DNA from: Glycine soja
Taxonomy: Eukaryota; Streptophyta; Magnoliopsida; Fabales; Fabaceae
DNA: 64,000 nt
Direction of reading: 5' to 3'
Assembly (NCBI RefSeq): GCF_004193775.1
Contig: NC_041008.1
Location: forward strand, 42,193,136 to 42,257,135
The notes under the pieces are model-generated. The model worked only from the letters and a program-made list of their open reading frames with translations, searched no databases and was not told the DNA's origin. Both the position numbers and the translations under genes were made by a program. The first letter of the stretch is position 1, and each line of letters begins with the position of its first letter. Of this stretch, positions 50,026-62,953 are shown one piece after another.

Positions 50026-50032
50026 TATAAAT
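50026..50032 (+). promoter_or_regulatory. TATA box of the LBD gene
   Basis: TATAAAT in AGCCTATAAATCCTCC, 113 bp before the ATG at 50139, giving a leader of about 75-80 bp. Confidence 0.6.
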
Positions 50033-50138
50033 CCTCCTCCTCCTTCTGCTACCATTCTTGGTCGTGTCCTATTAGACGTTGATAGATAGTTAGAAGAAGG
50101 GAAATTAACACTATAATTAATTAAAGATTAGAGGATCC

Positions 50139-53100
50139 ATGAAAGATGGTGGTAGAAAGCAGGGTGCACCCTCACCCTGTGCTGCATGCAAGCTCCTTAG
50201 GAGAAGGTGTGCTCAGGACTGTGTTTTTGCTCCTTATTTTCCTGCTGATGAGCCTCAGAAGTTTGCAAATGTGCACAAAGTCTTTGGTGCCAGCAATGTC
50301 AACAAGATGCTTCAGGTTCATTATTTAATTATTCCTCTCTTATTTGTGCATTCTTGTTATTAATTATTGGAAATATATATAATATTCAAATTTAACACTG
50401 TTTTATAAGATTATTTTTAAGAAAATAATAACTTTTTCTTTCAATATAATATTATAAAAAGTAATTTAACATAATTAACACTATGGTTATGTTAAGTATT
50501 TGCCACTTTTTTATGTTCATATATATCCAAATCTCTTATCCTATGGATTAAAACATTTTCATATTCAGATCGAAACAAGAATATGAATACGGTGGTAAAT
50601 AAGACTAATTTTCCTGAGATTTATGCTAGGTTAGGCCGGGGGAAAATAATACCATTAGTCTATTACACACCATGGAGACATGAACATACCACATATTGTT
50701 GATGTGCCCATGATATATAAATGTGAGGAAATTAATAATATATATATATATATATATATAAAAGAATAAAGATTAAATTATATTGGTTTAACTTTGATAA
50801 TTATTATATTATTTTATAACTTTTAATTGAATAATATTTTTTTAAAATGTATCATTGAATTGAAAGTTTCTTTTATATAAATTATATATATAAAATTTTA
50901 TATTAATCAAAAATCATTTATTATCTTATTCATATAAATTAAAATTGATATAATATAAATTTTCAAAATATAATAAAATATGAATCATTTGATAATATGT
51001 AAATATAATTTAATAAGTGAATTAATAAAAATCATATTTCATATCAAATTATAAAAATAGGATAATAATTATCAAATAATTGATCCTTCCTTGATATATA
51101 AAAAATCACGTCCATATCAAGTTATTTTTTTTCCTCTAAAAAAACACGAACTCCATTAGTTACTTGTAATACTTGTAAATTGTAAGGCTGTTAATCACTG
51201 CACATTGAGAAGTCACTTTCTTAACAATTTTATAGGGTATGTTCGGTATAAAGAAAAAAGAAAGAGAGAGAGAGAGATCAACATTGGAGACTAGTGCGAC
51301 GCTTTCCTTCACCATAAAGTGAATCTTTCACACATTAAGGTTTAACATGCTTCATTTTCAATTTCTTTTTAAAAAAATAAAAGAAAAACTGAAAAATCGC
51401 AAATTCGAATTATATTTTTTTTGTTACTTAATATATGGTAGTCAATTCAGTACTGTCATATATATATTAAGGTTTAACATGCTTCATTGTCTGCCTAAAA
51501 AAACATGCTTCATTGTCAGGTTCTTTCTTTTTTACTTAATCTAAAAGTTTTTATATAATTAAAAATTATTTTAGTACGATTATTAAGATATCTATTATAA
51601 AATTAATAAATTTATTATACATGACAAATTATAATTAAATAATATTTACATTATATTAACAAAATACAAGTTTCCTTTAATTACTCAAGTTTTTAAAATA
51701 GTTAGATTCATAATACAATGATATATTAAAATGATTTGGCAAAATTACATTTTTTTGTCCCCCCTAATTATTTTCAATTTTAATTTTAGTCTCCTTTAAA
51801 TTTATTCAGGAATTTAATCATTCAATTATGTACAATCCAGTAAATGTGAATCTCAAGTCCAGATTTAAACGTTGACTATTACACATGAACGTTTGACTGT
51901 CACGTGTCAGGTTACATTGATTGTCATGTGTCTGATTCGATTGAACATTGACAACAACAATACATTTTCATCGTCCAATCAGAACGCGACACGTGATAGT
52001 CAACGTTTCTTTGTAACAACCAACATCAAAATCTGAGTTTGAGGACCACATTTACGGGATTGAACATAATTTGAGAACTAAATTCGTGAATAAATTTAAA
52101 GGAAGACTAAAATTGAAATTAAAGACAACTAAAGGGACCAAAAATATAATTTTATCAAATGATTTTGTATGAAGAAAGCATTAAGAATGAGTTTAATTGG
52201 TATATGTTATGAGAAATCACTGGTGACTTATAAAATAAATATTATAAAAATAAATCAACTTTTGATATTATAATAGTATTAGTATAAAGTATTTTTTTAA
52301 TTTTATTAATAATTAATTTTCTTAAAAAAATTGAGTGACCACCTTTACTAATAGGATCTTTTCTTCTTATCACATTTTTTTCTATTCTTTATACTTTACT
52401 TAAAAAAATAAAATTCAGTTCCAGAGAGACACCAATAATATAGCATCAGAATATGGACTTGAATTAATGTTAGTATAAAGTTAATGTAATCTAATTAAAT
52501 TCTAAAAGTACTATTATATATATAGAATTATTCTTATATCTTTGTATATGAATTTTAGCTTTTGAGACAAGCGATTGTGAAAAACCACATCATCCCGCTT
52601 GATAGTTTCCAAGTAGCCCTTGAAAAATTAGAAAAGGTGGAGAAGATTAGGCATTCGGCGCCTTCAAACCTCACATTTCATGTCCTAATCTCTTTGTCTG
52701 CTTTTCCATTTCCTTCATATTTCAATATTAGGTCAGCCTCGTCTTTTGGTCTGTCGTGTGTTCCGTAAAACATAAAAAAGAATAAGGCAAATGAGAAAAA
52801 AAAAATTGAAAAAAGTTGATGTGTGGCATTATATTTATTTAATTTTTTGAGAAATTAGATCGTATGATCTCTTTCTACATCGTATCTTGGGCTACCCAAT
52901 GGGAGCTTCTAAACGTGGTTTTGGGCAGCAAAAAGTCAGAATTGAGCACAAAGCGCAACTTAACAAGCAACTACTTGATTGTGTGAAACCACGTTTAAGA
53001 ATCCAAATCCAAACTCATCATCTTCACCTTCCCTTGTCATAAAATTAAGAAATGATTGAAGTAACATCCTGGGTTCTGTACCACGTGAAGCTGTTTTTGA

Positions 53101-53626
53101 CTGTCAAATTTTTTAATCAAGCATATATGGAATAAATTTACTTATTTCATTGTCAAACATGCAATATTTTAAGTTAGCGTACTCTTTAATATATTTTTTA
53201 TTATTAAAATAATTTTACTAACAATATTATATAAAATAATGGTTAAATTTTTTTTTAAAATATTCTTTATTATATAATATACCATCTCTATTTTCTAGCC
53301 TTATATAGAGAGGGGATTCTTTTATATATTTTTAAAAAAATTACTTTTAAATTTTGAAGCACCTTTGTCTCTTAATTTTTTTCATGTATCTTCACTTGAG
53401 TAACGACTTTTTTGTATTTTATATATAGATGAAAGAGACAAATTTGAGCAGTGATCTTTCCTTGTCCTAATAAAAGAGACAAATAGTGAAAGAAAAGAAT
53501 TTAATGTATTTATTGTTTATTTTTAGAAAATAAATATTAAGTAATTAAGTACATTTTTTGTTAAAAAGTTTAATACGGTAGATAATTTGAAGAGTATCTT
53601 AAAACAAACAAGACAAACTTCTAAAA

Positions 53627-53685
<59 letters not shown>

Positions 53686-54446
53686 AATATGAAGAAGAGA
53701 AAAAAAAGAAAGTGTTGTTCAATCAGAGAAATGGGAGGAAAAAGTAAGAGTGCTGTTCAAGCACATAAGTACTGTTATTATAAAAGTGACATTAATGTCA
53801 TCAGAATATTTAATTTTTATCTTAATTTTTAAGAAAACATTTTTTTCATTAATCCTTAACTATTATCATATAATAATATTTGTAAATAGCATCTTAAAAA
53901 ACATAATTAATATGATTTTTTTATTAGTGAACAGTACAATACTCTGCTGGAAATCAAACTCCTGTTATATTCAGAAGTGAATGACTCTCAATAATTCTAT
54001 TAATAACAAGAGGGGTTTAATTTAGCTACTTCAATTGATTGACGAGAGGGCATTAATTATTGTAAATTTGTTGGTAACCTGTCTTCTATTGCTAAAAAAC
54101 AAAAACAGCATATTTTTCTTCTAATTACTTGACCTATTTGCAGGACTTAGCAGAGCATCAGCGAGGAGATGCAGTGAGCAGCATGGTGTATGAAGCAAAT
54201 GCAAGAGTGAGGGACCCTGTGTATGGCTGCGTAGGGGCCATCTCATCTCTTCAGCAACAGATTGATGTGTTGCAGACCCAATTGGCCGTGGCACAGGCTG
54301 AAGCTGTGCACCTCAGGGTGCGCCAAACTGCATCACTCTACAGCCCCACTAGCCCAACCAACAGTGGCTCTCCATCACAAGCCAAGCCTATTTTTGACAT
54401 GGACATGGTGGTGGACCAGAACAGCTATGGTGATTCAATGTGGTGA
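50139..54446 (+). CDS. LBD4: LOB-domain transcription factor, LBD4-like
   Basis: Plant-specific nuclear DNA-binding protein of the AS2/LOB family, class I. Exon 1 is 50139-50315 and exon 2 is 54144-54446, joined in phase 0 by a GT-AG intron, total 159 aa. The zinc-binding block CX2CX6CX3C is at residues 14-28 (CAACKLLRRRCAQDC). The GAS block follows (FANVHKVFGASNVNKMLQ, to residue 59). Exon 2 opens DLAEHQRGDAVSSMVYEANA, then DPVYGCVGAISSLQQQID, which carries the leucine-zipper-like LX6LX3LX6L coiled coil for dimerisation. The short acidic tail ending GDSMW resembles Arabidopsis LBD4 and its close relatives. The intron of 3828 bp is long and contains a MITE and two TA tracts. The exact orthologue among LBD3/LBD4-type paralogues is uncertain. 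Confidence 0.92.
50729..50760. repeat. (TA)n tract in the LBD intron
   Basis: Short TA microsatellite of about 15 units. Confidence 0.9.
51738..52156. mobile_element. Mutator-type MITE (419 bp) in the LBD intron, 9-bp TSD
   Basis: Perfect direct duplication AAATGATTT flanks it (51729-51737 and 52157-52165). The ends are inverted repeats: left GGCAAAATTACATTTTTTTG, right complement GATAAAATTATATTTTTGG. Similarity continues inward through TTTTAGTCTCCTTTAAATTT and its inverted partner, more than 100 bp in all, and inner fragments of GTTGACTAT/ATAGTCAAC type also pair. There is no coding capacity. A 9-bp TSD with long TIRs fits the Mutator superfamily. Confidence 0.88.
53628..53683. repeat. (TA)n microsatellite in the LBD intron
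   Basis: About 27 TA units. The open frame at 53587-53832 reads through this tract and is not a gene. Confidence 0.95.
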
Positions 54447-56830
54447 TGCTACTAGATAATTTATTAGTAATATAAAACTATACTAGTATACCTACCTAGA
54501 TCATGAAAAGATACAAAAACTAAAAATTAAGGTGGCATTATTTTCTCAAGTTGTGCCTTCTATATACTTTTACTTTATAGTAGGGTGAGAAATGCACAAT
54601 CAACCCATTCTTTAATACATTCTTTTTAATATACTTTGTTATTCGTTAAAATTTATTAGAACTTACAAAGACTTACAGGATTTTGGTAATTTCTAATTAA
54701 TTTTAACCAATAATATAAAGGGTGTTTAAAAGAATATGTTTGAAAGTGTGTTGGTGGCATTTCTCTTTATAGGATAGATGTAGAACTCTAGAAACAGTGG
54801 TGGCTACGGGCTGCGGCGGTGAGACTGAAGAGAGCTGTGGCGGAGGCCGTTCGCCCGCTTAATCAAATTTGGTTTTGAGCATTGATTTCTCATTGACGAC
54901 ATGTTGTGTATATATTATTATATATCTATGTCACTTGACATTAAGTGAAGGGTTTGGTTATATGGTTGGATTGTGGACTATTTTGAGGCTGAAGGTTGCG
55001 TGGACTTTTTATGTTGTTTTTCTAGTGATGTTTATGACTTGATCTTTGTTTACAAGGGAGATGCCCCTATAGGCATATTGATTTTCATATGTATTGCTAC
55101 TTCTTGGTACTGTTGGGTGTATTTACTATACAAAATATCTTTTTGAAGTTTTAAGCATTAAAATGACTTTTTTTTTTCTCCCACTCTTTCTCTCTCTCTG
55201 TTATTTTCTTTACTTTTTTTAAATATATTTGTGGGGAGTCTGTCTTTAGTTTCCTTTGATTTTGGTTAAAGACCACTTTTAGCATTAAAAAACAAAAGCA
55301 CTACATAATGGGCTACACATCCGTACCAAAAAAGTAAAAATTAGACGGGAGTTGCTATTGACCCCGAGTTATTATTAGTGGCTCCTATCAAGTAATTTTA
55401 ATTTTTTTTTCTAAAAATACAGTTTTTACGGAAAAATGGTTTTATTGTTCAACTGTATAATGGAATCGTATCTTCATTACTTACGGAGGGGTATAAAAAA
55501 AATAAACAATGAAAATGTGATTATGATGTTTATGGAGGGGTTAAAAAAATAAACAATAAAAATACAATTTTGTTGTACAATTATATAACGAAATCCCATT
55601 TATGTTGTTTAGGGAGGGGATGCAAAAAAATTAAACAATGAAAACACAATTTAATTGTACAGTTGTACAATAGAATCACATTTTTGTTATTTTCCGAAGG
55701 GGGTGCAAAAAAAAATAAACAACAAAATCGTGTTTCTATTATTATTTTTTATACCCATGTATATTTGCCTCTTCTTCTTCTACACATTAGAGAGTGTCAA
55801 CCATAACCATCATCAAACACCACCAAGACTTACACGACCCAAACACCAGATCACCACCTTCCATCATGTCACCACTATCATCGATCACCCAAGTCACTGC
55901 CATACCAACAACAACATTGTGCGTCCCAAATGGTACCTCATACCAACAGATCTATGCGCCACAACACCACGGTGTCATTGTGCTAACACCACCCCACCAT
56001 GCAACAGGGAAGACGCTTGTCGCGGCACGGATGGAAGTTCAGATCTGGGGGCGGAGATGGTGTGGTGTTGATGGGTTGGTGTCACAGGGAAGGGGAAGGA
56101 GAAGAGGGAGGGGGGAGAACTAAGAGGGTAAGAGGGTATTTTTCTCAAGTGTGTAGGGGCCAATAGCAAATGTGGTAGGGACCAATATCAATAGCAAATT
56201 GGACATCTATGATGGCCCCAACAAATTGGGCTATTGGATCTTAAGGTTGTGTAACTTATGAAGAAGCACGACCAAAAACAAAAATTTGTGGCTGAAGAGG
56301 ATTAGTTAATAGACATGGGATTAGCTTATATAGGTGTGTTAGTCACTCAACAACTAAAAAAAATGCTAAATTTGTGTTCAAGAATTCAACATTCTTCTTA
56401 ATTAGGATTCTCTCGGGCTTGGCAGGTTAGGTGGATGTTAAGGCAAGTGGTTAGGCCTTCTTTGGATAACTTCTCTAAACACACCTCTAGAAAGAATGAA
56501 AAAAAAATTGAAGTTTTACACAGACTAATTTATGTATAAACTAGTTTGTAAAAGCTCTGGCATATTAACTTCTCTAAAATGAAATTTTTAACTTATGCAT
56601 GAACTAATTTTAACTTAAGGAGAAACTTAAATTATTTTTTTCTCCTAGAAGTGCTTGCGTATCCGAATAGACTTATTGGGCATTAGTGAAGGCCTAGGAT
56701 CAGGTCGTAATATACAAGTTACCAATTCATTTTTGACCTTTGACGATGGCAGCTCTCAATGATTCCAAATCACAGGGCTTGCAGAAATATATTCATATGT
56801 ATTAAATTAAATAAATAGCACAAGGTTCTC
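54447..56830. other. Intergenic region between LBD and cyclin T
   Basis: Includes the LBD 3' UTR, a GC-richer patch at 54796-54865, and repeats at 55430-55740. A CA-rich stretch at 55790-56120 gives overlapping open frames on both strands but no recognised domain. 56160-56830 shows nothing identifiable. Confidence 0.45.
55430..55740 (+). repeat. Degenerate tandem repeat, about 4-5 irregular copies
   Basis: Units built on GGAGGGGTAAAAAAATAAAC-type cores followed by AATGAAAATACAATTTTGTT-like sequence recur at about 55486, 55535, 55613 and 55697, with unit length varying between about 50 and 85 bp. Confidence 0.65.
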
Positions 56831-57108
56831 ATACAACCCCCTCCCAGCCCGGAAAAAAAAATAATAATAAGCCTTTAATGGCACTACCAAAACTGAGGCA
56901 TCCCGTTCCTTAAACAAGAAATGTATAAGGCAAACAAGAGCATCCAGAATCATCAATTCTTTAGCAACCGATTAGCTAAATCACAATAAGCAAATAAAGG
57001 ACATCAGAATATTCACCTCAACAATAATTTTGCTCCCCATTCCTTGTGCTTTCCCTGCCTACATAACCAACTCTCCCCCTTCCCAGTTCCTTTATTCAGC
57101 GAGTTCCT

Positions 57109-60100
57109 TTATTCGGCAAGATCATTATGATAACTTGAATCAAGACGCTTTTTCATCTCTGGTTGCCTACCTGGAGGGCTCCCCATCCTTCTCTTGCGAT
57201 TGTTCAACGAGGACGAAGCATCATCTATCATCTCCCCTTCTTCTGCATTGTCTTCATCCATGTCTTTCTGAAACTGCCCCTTCATGCTCAAGTGTCGCCC
57301 ATCTCTAGTTTCCTCATGGTTCTCTCCATGGTGATTTTCACCATCAGGCTTAGACCAGTTCTGCCTTCTCTCACGCTTATTTTTCTCGTCCTCGACTGCT
57401 AATTCAATTCCATCTTCCAGCTCCCTCTCAATGAGATCATCCTCATCCATTACATCTTTCTTTAATGCCATTTCCCCTCGTTGTTCCTTTCTCTTCTTTC
57501 CCAATGCTGCCAGTGCCTTTAACTTGTCCTTGTCAATCTTGATTGCTTCATTGGGTGAATGACCTAGTGGGCCTTCCCGACGCTCCAGATTTCGGACAAC
57601 ATTGCTGCCAGGATTGTTTAATGCTGATTCATCTCTCCTTCCTACTTCTGCACCCTCCTTAGTCCCAACCATTCTGTCTTGGTCTCGTTCAGTGCCAGAT
57701 TTAGATCTATTTGACACTTCTCTCTTGTTATCTTGCTGAGTCAACTGTTCTGAATTCTGAGACTCCCTAATGTCCAAGTTGTGATCAGTAATGTCACTCC
57801 CCATTTCTGCACTCCCATCATTGCTTTGGTTCTCAGTTCCTCTTTGTGGTACCACAGTTCTCTCTGCAGACGAGTGCTGGGGGGCTTGAGATGATATTTG
57901 CTTTGAGGCCTGGTCCTCATTCGCAGTAGGAGCCTTTGAAGCAGCTCTTGTTCCTCCAGCACTTCCTTCTACTTCACTTCCCTGTGCTGGTGGAAGTCTA
58001 TTCTGCTCGTAGAGTTCCAACATTTGATTGCTAACTTCTGCAAGAGAAAATACCCACAAGAACTGAGAAGGATATACAGAAGCATACAGACACACAAAAG
58101 GACAACCCATTGTTAAACTACTCATAGCAATAAACTGGGTTCTCTAATGAAAATTCCTAATTTGATCAGGAAACAGGGATAAAACCATCCAGATGTGAGA
58201 ATGGCAGAAATTATCATAATGCATTAAACCAAGGGAACACAAGGCCATCCAAACAGATCAATTTTATTAGCATGCAAATGAATTGAGGAGATGACACCGA
58301 CCCTCTAATTGACGTGGGGTGACATCAAATTCTTGCCACCAAACCTTCTCACCATCTGATGGAAGCTTCACTTTCAAGAACTTGGCAGCAAGGAAAATGG
58401 CACCTGCCGCAATATGATGTGGCTTAAATTGCAGGCAGAGCGATGTCCTCAGCCTGAAAGCCACTTTCCAGTGTGTGAACAAATATATTTAAAAAAAATA
58501 AATTCAATGAAGTTAAATTCAAACAAATGGCAACCAAATCATACCCATCATTAACAAAGTTCCACGCAACTTGTGCAAGGGCATTCTTCGCAACATTAAA
58601 CTTCTTTATGGCTTCCACAAGAGGTTTATACGGATGTTGAACATTCAGATCAAAACCTAAAGTGGCAAGCACAACCCTCTCTCCAAGTAAAATTAATTCT
58701 TTTTGCTGCTCATACACTTCCTGCATCATTTACAATTTCTATTGAACAAATATAAATACATCAAGGGTAAAGGAAAGAGAACCACTATAAAAGAGGAGTG
58801 TAAATAAAAAATAAAAAGTCAGAAAGGGACCACGTAGTACTTTACCAATATACGGCAGTTGGAGATGGAATCAGATCAACTATCCAATAGAATGGGGTAT
58901 AGGAAAGAACATTTCCTTAATGATAAAATTTAAAAACTCTAGGCAACAAGTTCAACTTTAGTTATTGAGCAATAAAAAAAAATAACCTTGATACTTTTCA
59001 TAATTTACAAGGCAGAAAAACATTTTATAGGATTTCAATATTTGGAACATAGCTACCATGTTTGACATATAACCTACATAGATGTGTTGGCTAGAAACTG
59101 ACAAGTTGGAGGGATTCACAGTCTAGAAGCAATTGGGGGGCAAAAACCTAGTCCAGTTTAGACAATTGGAGAAAGATGACAGGCAAGAAAAAGTCTCGAG
59201 TTAACAGCAGCAATAAGATTCAGCTAAATCCTAAGTCAAAAATGTTGATGTATAGGAGTGAACTGGTCAAAGCACCATCAGTAATAAAACACCTTCTGTT
59301 TTATCCTCTGTGCAGCTGCAGGATCCTTCTTGTGAATGATCTCATAAGAAACAAGAATAACATCCTTTAGTGGACGAGGAGTCTCTTCAACCTTCCCAGC
59401 AAGGAACATACAGACCGTTGCAATGGTCTGCAAAAGTTCATCAAGTGAATTATGAGTTTTTGATTAAGTAATCTTTAAAACTATACAGCTTTAACATCTA
59501 CATTCTCTTAATATAAATTAGGAACCTCCTTACATCAAATAATTATAGAACTCAAATAATAAAGCATAGAAGTGTTAAAGATTTTGAAACTTCACTAAAC
59601 AGAAAAGTTTAAGCAGCAGTTGCAACTTGGAACTTGAAATAAAATGTAAGATAAAAGAGTTAAATGGAATAAAAATGTGGGATAGATGATAAAAATTTCA
59701 CAGAAATATTAACTTATAAAATGTAAGATACAAAAGATGCAAATTTAGAAGATCCATTCACCTTCCATTACAAAACTTTCCTCTAAACTAAAAATGAATA
59801 GATTGACCTGTTCAAAACCAGATTTCGTGCGAAGTAGAAAACCCACCTAAAATAATAATATTATGCAAAACAGACAATAGAAATTATTGATTACAAATCC
59901 CTATTGAAAAGCAATAAATTCTGCACTCAGTATATAGACATCTTCTGAAACATATAGAAGTCCTTAGACAATTTCTGTTAGGTCCCAGGCAGAGAAAGAC
60001 AGAATTTGGAAGGTTTATTCTTGTAAGAAAAAGGGCCCCACTAGTGAGAAAAGGCCCAGTAGTTAGATTTGTCAGAAAGGAGTCAGTAGGTTGACAGTTA

Positions 60101-61781
60101 TTCTGTTATGGTAGGTTGCTAAATAGTAAAGGATGGAACAGAATGAGAGGAGGTCAAGATTAAGAACAACTGAACTCTGCTCAGTTGCATGGGGACTTCC
60201 CTTGGAGGACTTCTCTCCTCATGCCCAATTCCAGCAATATCAATACTCATTCTTTTAGGTCCATCTCTCTCTCATTTCATTCTCTGTTATTCTGGTTACC
60301 ACTCCCCATGCAACCTTTCAACTTCACAGAATTTTAGAAAAAATTTCCAGACTGAATATGCACCCAAAACATTTTCAATATTGAGAGTGTAGTATATTAG
60401 AGTTAGACAAATGTAAGACAAACTCAACCTTTCCAAGAATAGTTATCATCAAAAATCTTTTGAAATAATAAAAAATGCAGTGGGCATATAAATAAACAAA
60501 TTTCTTAAAGCTTGGGTTTCTCAGCTATGTTTATCACTATGACTTTATGAAGACAAAATATGACAACACCATAAAATTTCTAGGTGTTCATAATTCATAT
60601 CACAAGTCAATAGAAAGAAAATTTTAGCTAGTTTTCATTTATTTAAAAAACAATCCAAAACCAAGCATATGCTTTTAAACAGGAGAAACTACCAATATTA
60701 CAGACAAAAACCATCCACAAAGTATCTGCCAACCAGGCATGTCAAGCATTGGAAATTTAACTAAGGAAAATAATTCTGCACAACAAACCATCTTCTAGAT
60801 AGTGTTGATATTTCTATTTGCCATTTACACTTATGATATACTGGTTATCCGCAATGGCAAGAACACAAACATGCTACACTAATTTAAATTGCAACTTAAG
60901 CTCTGGAGAGGTAAAATGCCCACATAATATCTATTTGAAAGTGCAACAACCCACCCTTCGGTCATTCTTTGCATGAGATTGTCGAAGAAAGAACCGATGA
61001 CAAAAGATTATGGCCGTTGCTATAGTTACCTGAGGCCTGCAGGGGCCAACATTACAATTAATATGTAAACCTCCAACAGAATTTCAAAAACAGGATATAA
61101 ATATTTACAAAATTCACAACATGGTGAAAATAAGCAACTGCATTCAAAAGGTAATTGCCATATCTATCTTGCATATACTAAATATATAATTATAAGATTA
61201 TCTCAGAACCAAGTAAAACAGAAAAAGACAACCAAATTTTAGAAAGAATTAAGCAAGCATATGCTCATTGCTCACAATGTTTCATTACCATGCACTATAT
61301 TATTGCATTGGTGAGGTGTACCATTCACATAAACAGCTGTATAATTTAGGAAAGATTTAAATAAAACATTACTATTAAGAAATTGGAAAGAAAATAAGGG
61401 GCTGCAAAGAGAGGGAAAAAAAAGAAAGAAAAAGTAAAACAACAGGATGAAGCATAAAATTCCTCAGAGCAATCCCAAACGCAAAGCAAGTATTTGAATC
61501 TAGAAAGTAATAATTAAATAATTATAATAATATCAGTAGCAGCAAACTCACACTTTAAGTCTCATGCCTAAATCCTGCAAGAATGTGCAGTATGACTTGC
61601 GCAGATACGTCTCTTTCTTCAAGTCAATTCCATCTTTTCTTGATGGGGAATGTTCCTCTATTTCTTTTCTAGACATATACCAGCGACCTAATGATTCCTC
61701 TTGCTTCTCTATAGAACTTTTACCAGAGTTGCCATCAGATGTTCCATGATGTGACAACTCTCCAGGCATAAGTCCTGCCAT
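57109..61781 (-). CDS. CYCT1: Cyclin T (CYCT1 family), six coding exons
   Basis: Regulatory subunit of the P-TEFb-type kinase (with CDKC/CDK9), which phosphorylates the RNA polymerase II tail in the nucleus to promote elongation. Minus-strand coding exons: 61781-61552, 61036-60955, 59427-59293, 58720-58545, 58453-58302, 58037-57109; all junctions GT-AG and in phase, total 567 aa. Exon 1 has [20 protein letters not shown] and [18 protein letters not shown]. The first cyclin box spans exons 1-3 ([37 protein letters not shown]). The second spans exons 4-5 ([47 protein letters not shown]). Exon 6 is a long hydrophilic tail with basic clusters ([23 protein letters not shown]). Length and order match Arabidopsis CYCT1;4/CYCT1;5. 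An acceptor-like CTGTGCACAG just upstream of the ATG suggests a 5' UTR intron. No lesion is seen. Confidence 0.93.
59978..60400. mobile_element. Possible LTR-like insertion in cyclin T intron 2
   Basis: From TGTTAGGTCCCAGGCAGAG at 59978 the sequence changes from AT-rich intron to more mixed sequence with CTCTCTCTCATTTCATTCTC and TATTCTGGTTACC, resembling a short copia LTR. No target duplication or CA end could be fixed. Confidence 0.25.
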
Positions 61782-62868
61782 ATGTACCAGATTTTCTGTG
61801 CACAGAATAAATTCTGTATCATTTGTTCAACATCATGAAGCAGAAAGATTCTGGAAGACATAAAAATAAATGAATATCATGTATGTGGAATCATGAATAT
61901 AACAGAAACGTGGAAATTGTAATCCATGTAAAACATGCAAGGGAAGAAAATGAAGGAAAATGTAGGACAATGAAAGAAAACAGAGGGGCTGCGGGAGAGA
62001 GGTTAGGAACAGAATCTAAACTGGGTATTGATATTCTCAACTTCACTGCATACAGGGATCACATCATGTTAAGCCCACCACCAAGACTGACACAGAAAAC
62101 TAAAAGGAAAATAAATTGATATGGTAAAATGAACAATGGATCTACTGTATAGTTTTCAATACCGGCGTAATGGAGCAGAGCGGCCGACCCCAAAAGTGGG
62201 ATAGTGGATAGCGGGATGACCGCTATTCTAATGTTTTTTTTTTTTTTTTTGCACAGCTTCTAATGTTTTTTTATATATGTTAAATAATTAATAATATATA
62301 TATGTGTGTGTTCAAAAACAGAAATATATATATATATAAGTTTTTAATATTATAAAATTATGATATTATTATATTTATTTAATTATTAACATTATTATTA
62401 TATATTAATATTGTTTGGCTACAATTTAACTAGATATGTTAAACTTTAAATCAATACCTTGATCAATTGAATAATCAATCAAATTTTAAAAACCTTGCTT
62501 TTAAGCTTAAAATCCATGGTCAACGAACTCGCCTCTACACATATATACTCATATACTCAACCTTCACCTATTGTCTTCCTTTTCATTTTCTACTCAATTT
62601 TTTTGTTATCACGTACATTGTTACTTTCTCTCTGGTTCTTTTCTATTTTTCCTTCTTATCCCTATGTACCCCCTACTTACATATATACCTAAAAAATGTG
62701 GTTCTTTTCTATTTTTCCTTTCTCATCCCTATGTTTTTCAACCTAGCTCATGGGCATACATAGTAGCAGCCAGCTAATTCCCTGCGACATCGACTTCACA
62801 CCAACCTACAAGCTCCACACAACACTCACTTTTTCACTCCTCAGTAGTAGAAGTAACTAAGCACCGTC
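61782..62868. other. Region between cyclin T start and the pectin methylesterase promoter
   Basis: Likely contains the cyclin T 5' UTR exon and promoter (minus), not delimited. 62155-62235 has GCGGCC/GACCGCTATT words like the insert in the pectin methylesterase fragment, then a poly-T of about 18. 62260-62400 is AT-rich. Open frames at 62467-62777 overlap each other and show no domain. Confidence 0.4.
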
Positions 62869-62870
62869 AT

Positions 62871-62880
62871 TTATATAAAG
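62871..62880 (+). promoter_or_regulatory. TATA box of the pectin methylesterase-like gene
   Basis: TTATATAAAG lies 83 bp before the ATG at 62954, with a CT-rich leader (CTCCCTCATTCTCTCTCC). Confidence 0.55.
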
Positions 62881-62953
62881 GGCACCATTCATTATGTACA
62901 CATCACCACAATCTAGCTCCCTCATTCTCTCTCCATAGAAAGAACACTTCACA

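Noticed and set aside
53587..53832. 81-aa open frame with an Ile-Tyr run
   Set aside because: Reads through a TA microsatellite within the LBD intron.
55655..56169. Overlapping open frames on both strands (up to 138 aa)
   Set aside because: Mutually overlapping, His/Thr/Pro-rich by composition, with no recognisable domain.
57030..57402. Plus-strand open frames opposite cyclin T exon 6
   Set aside because: Shadows of the strongly supported minus-strand coding exon.
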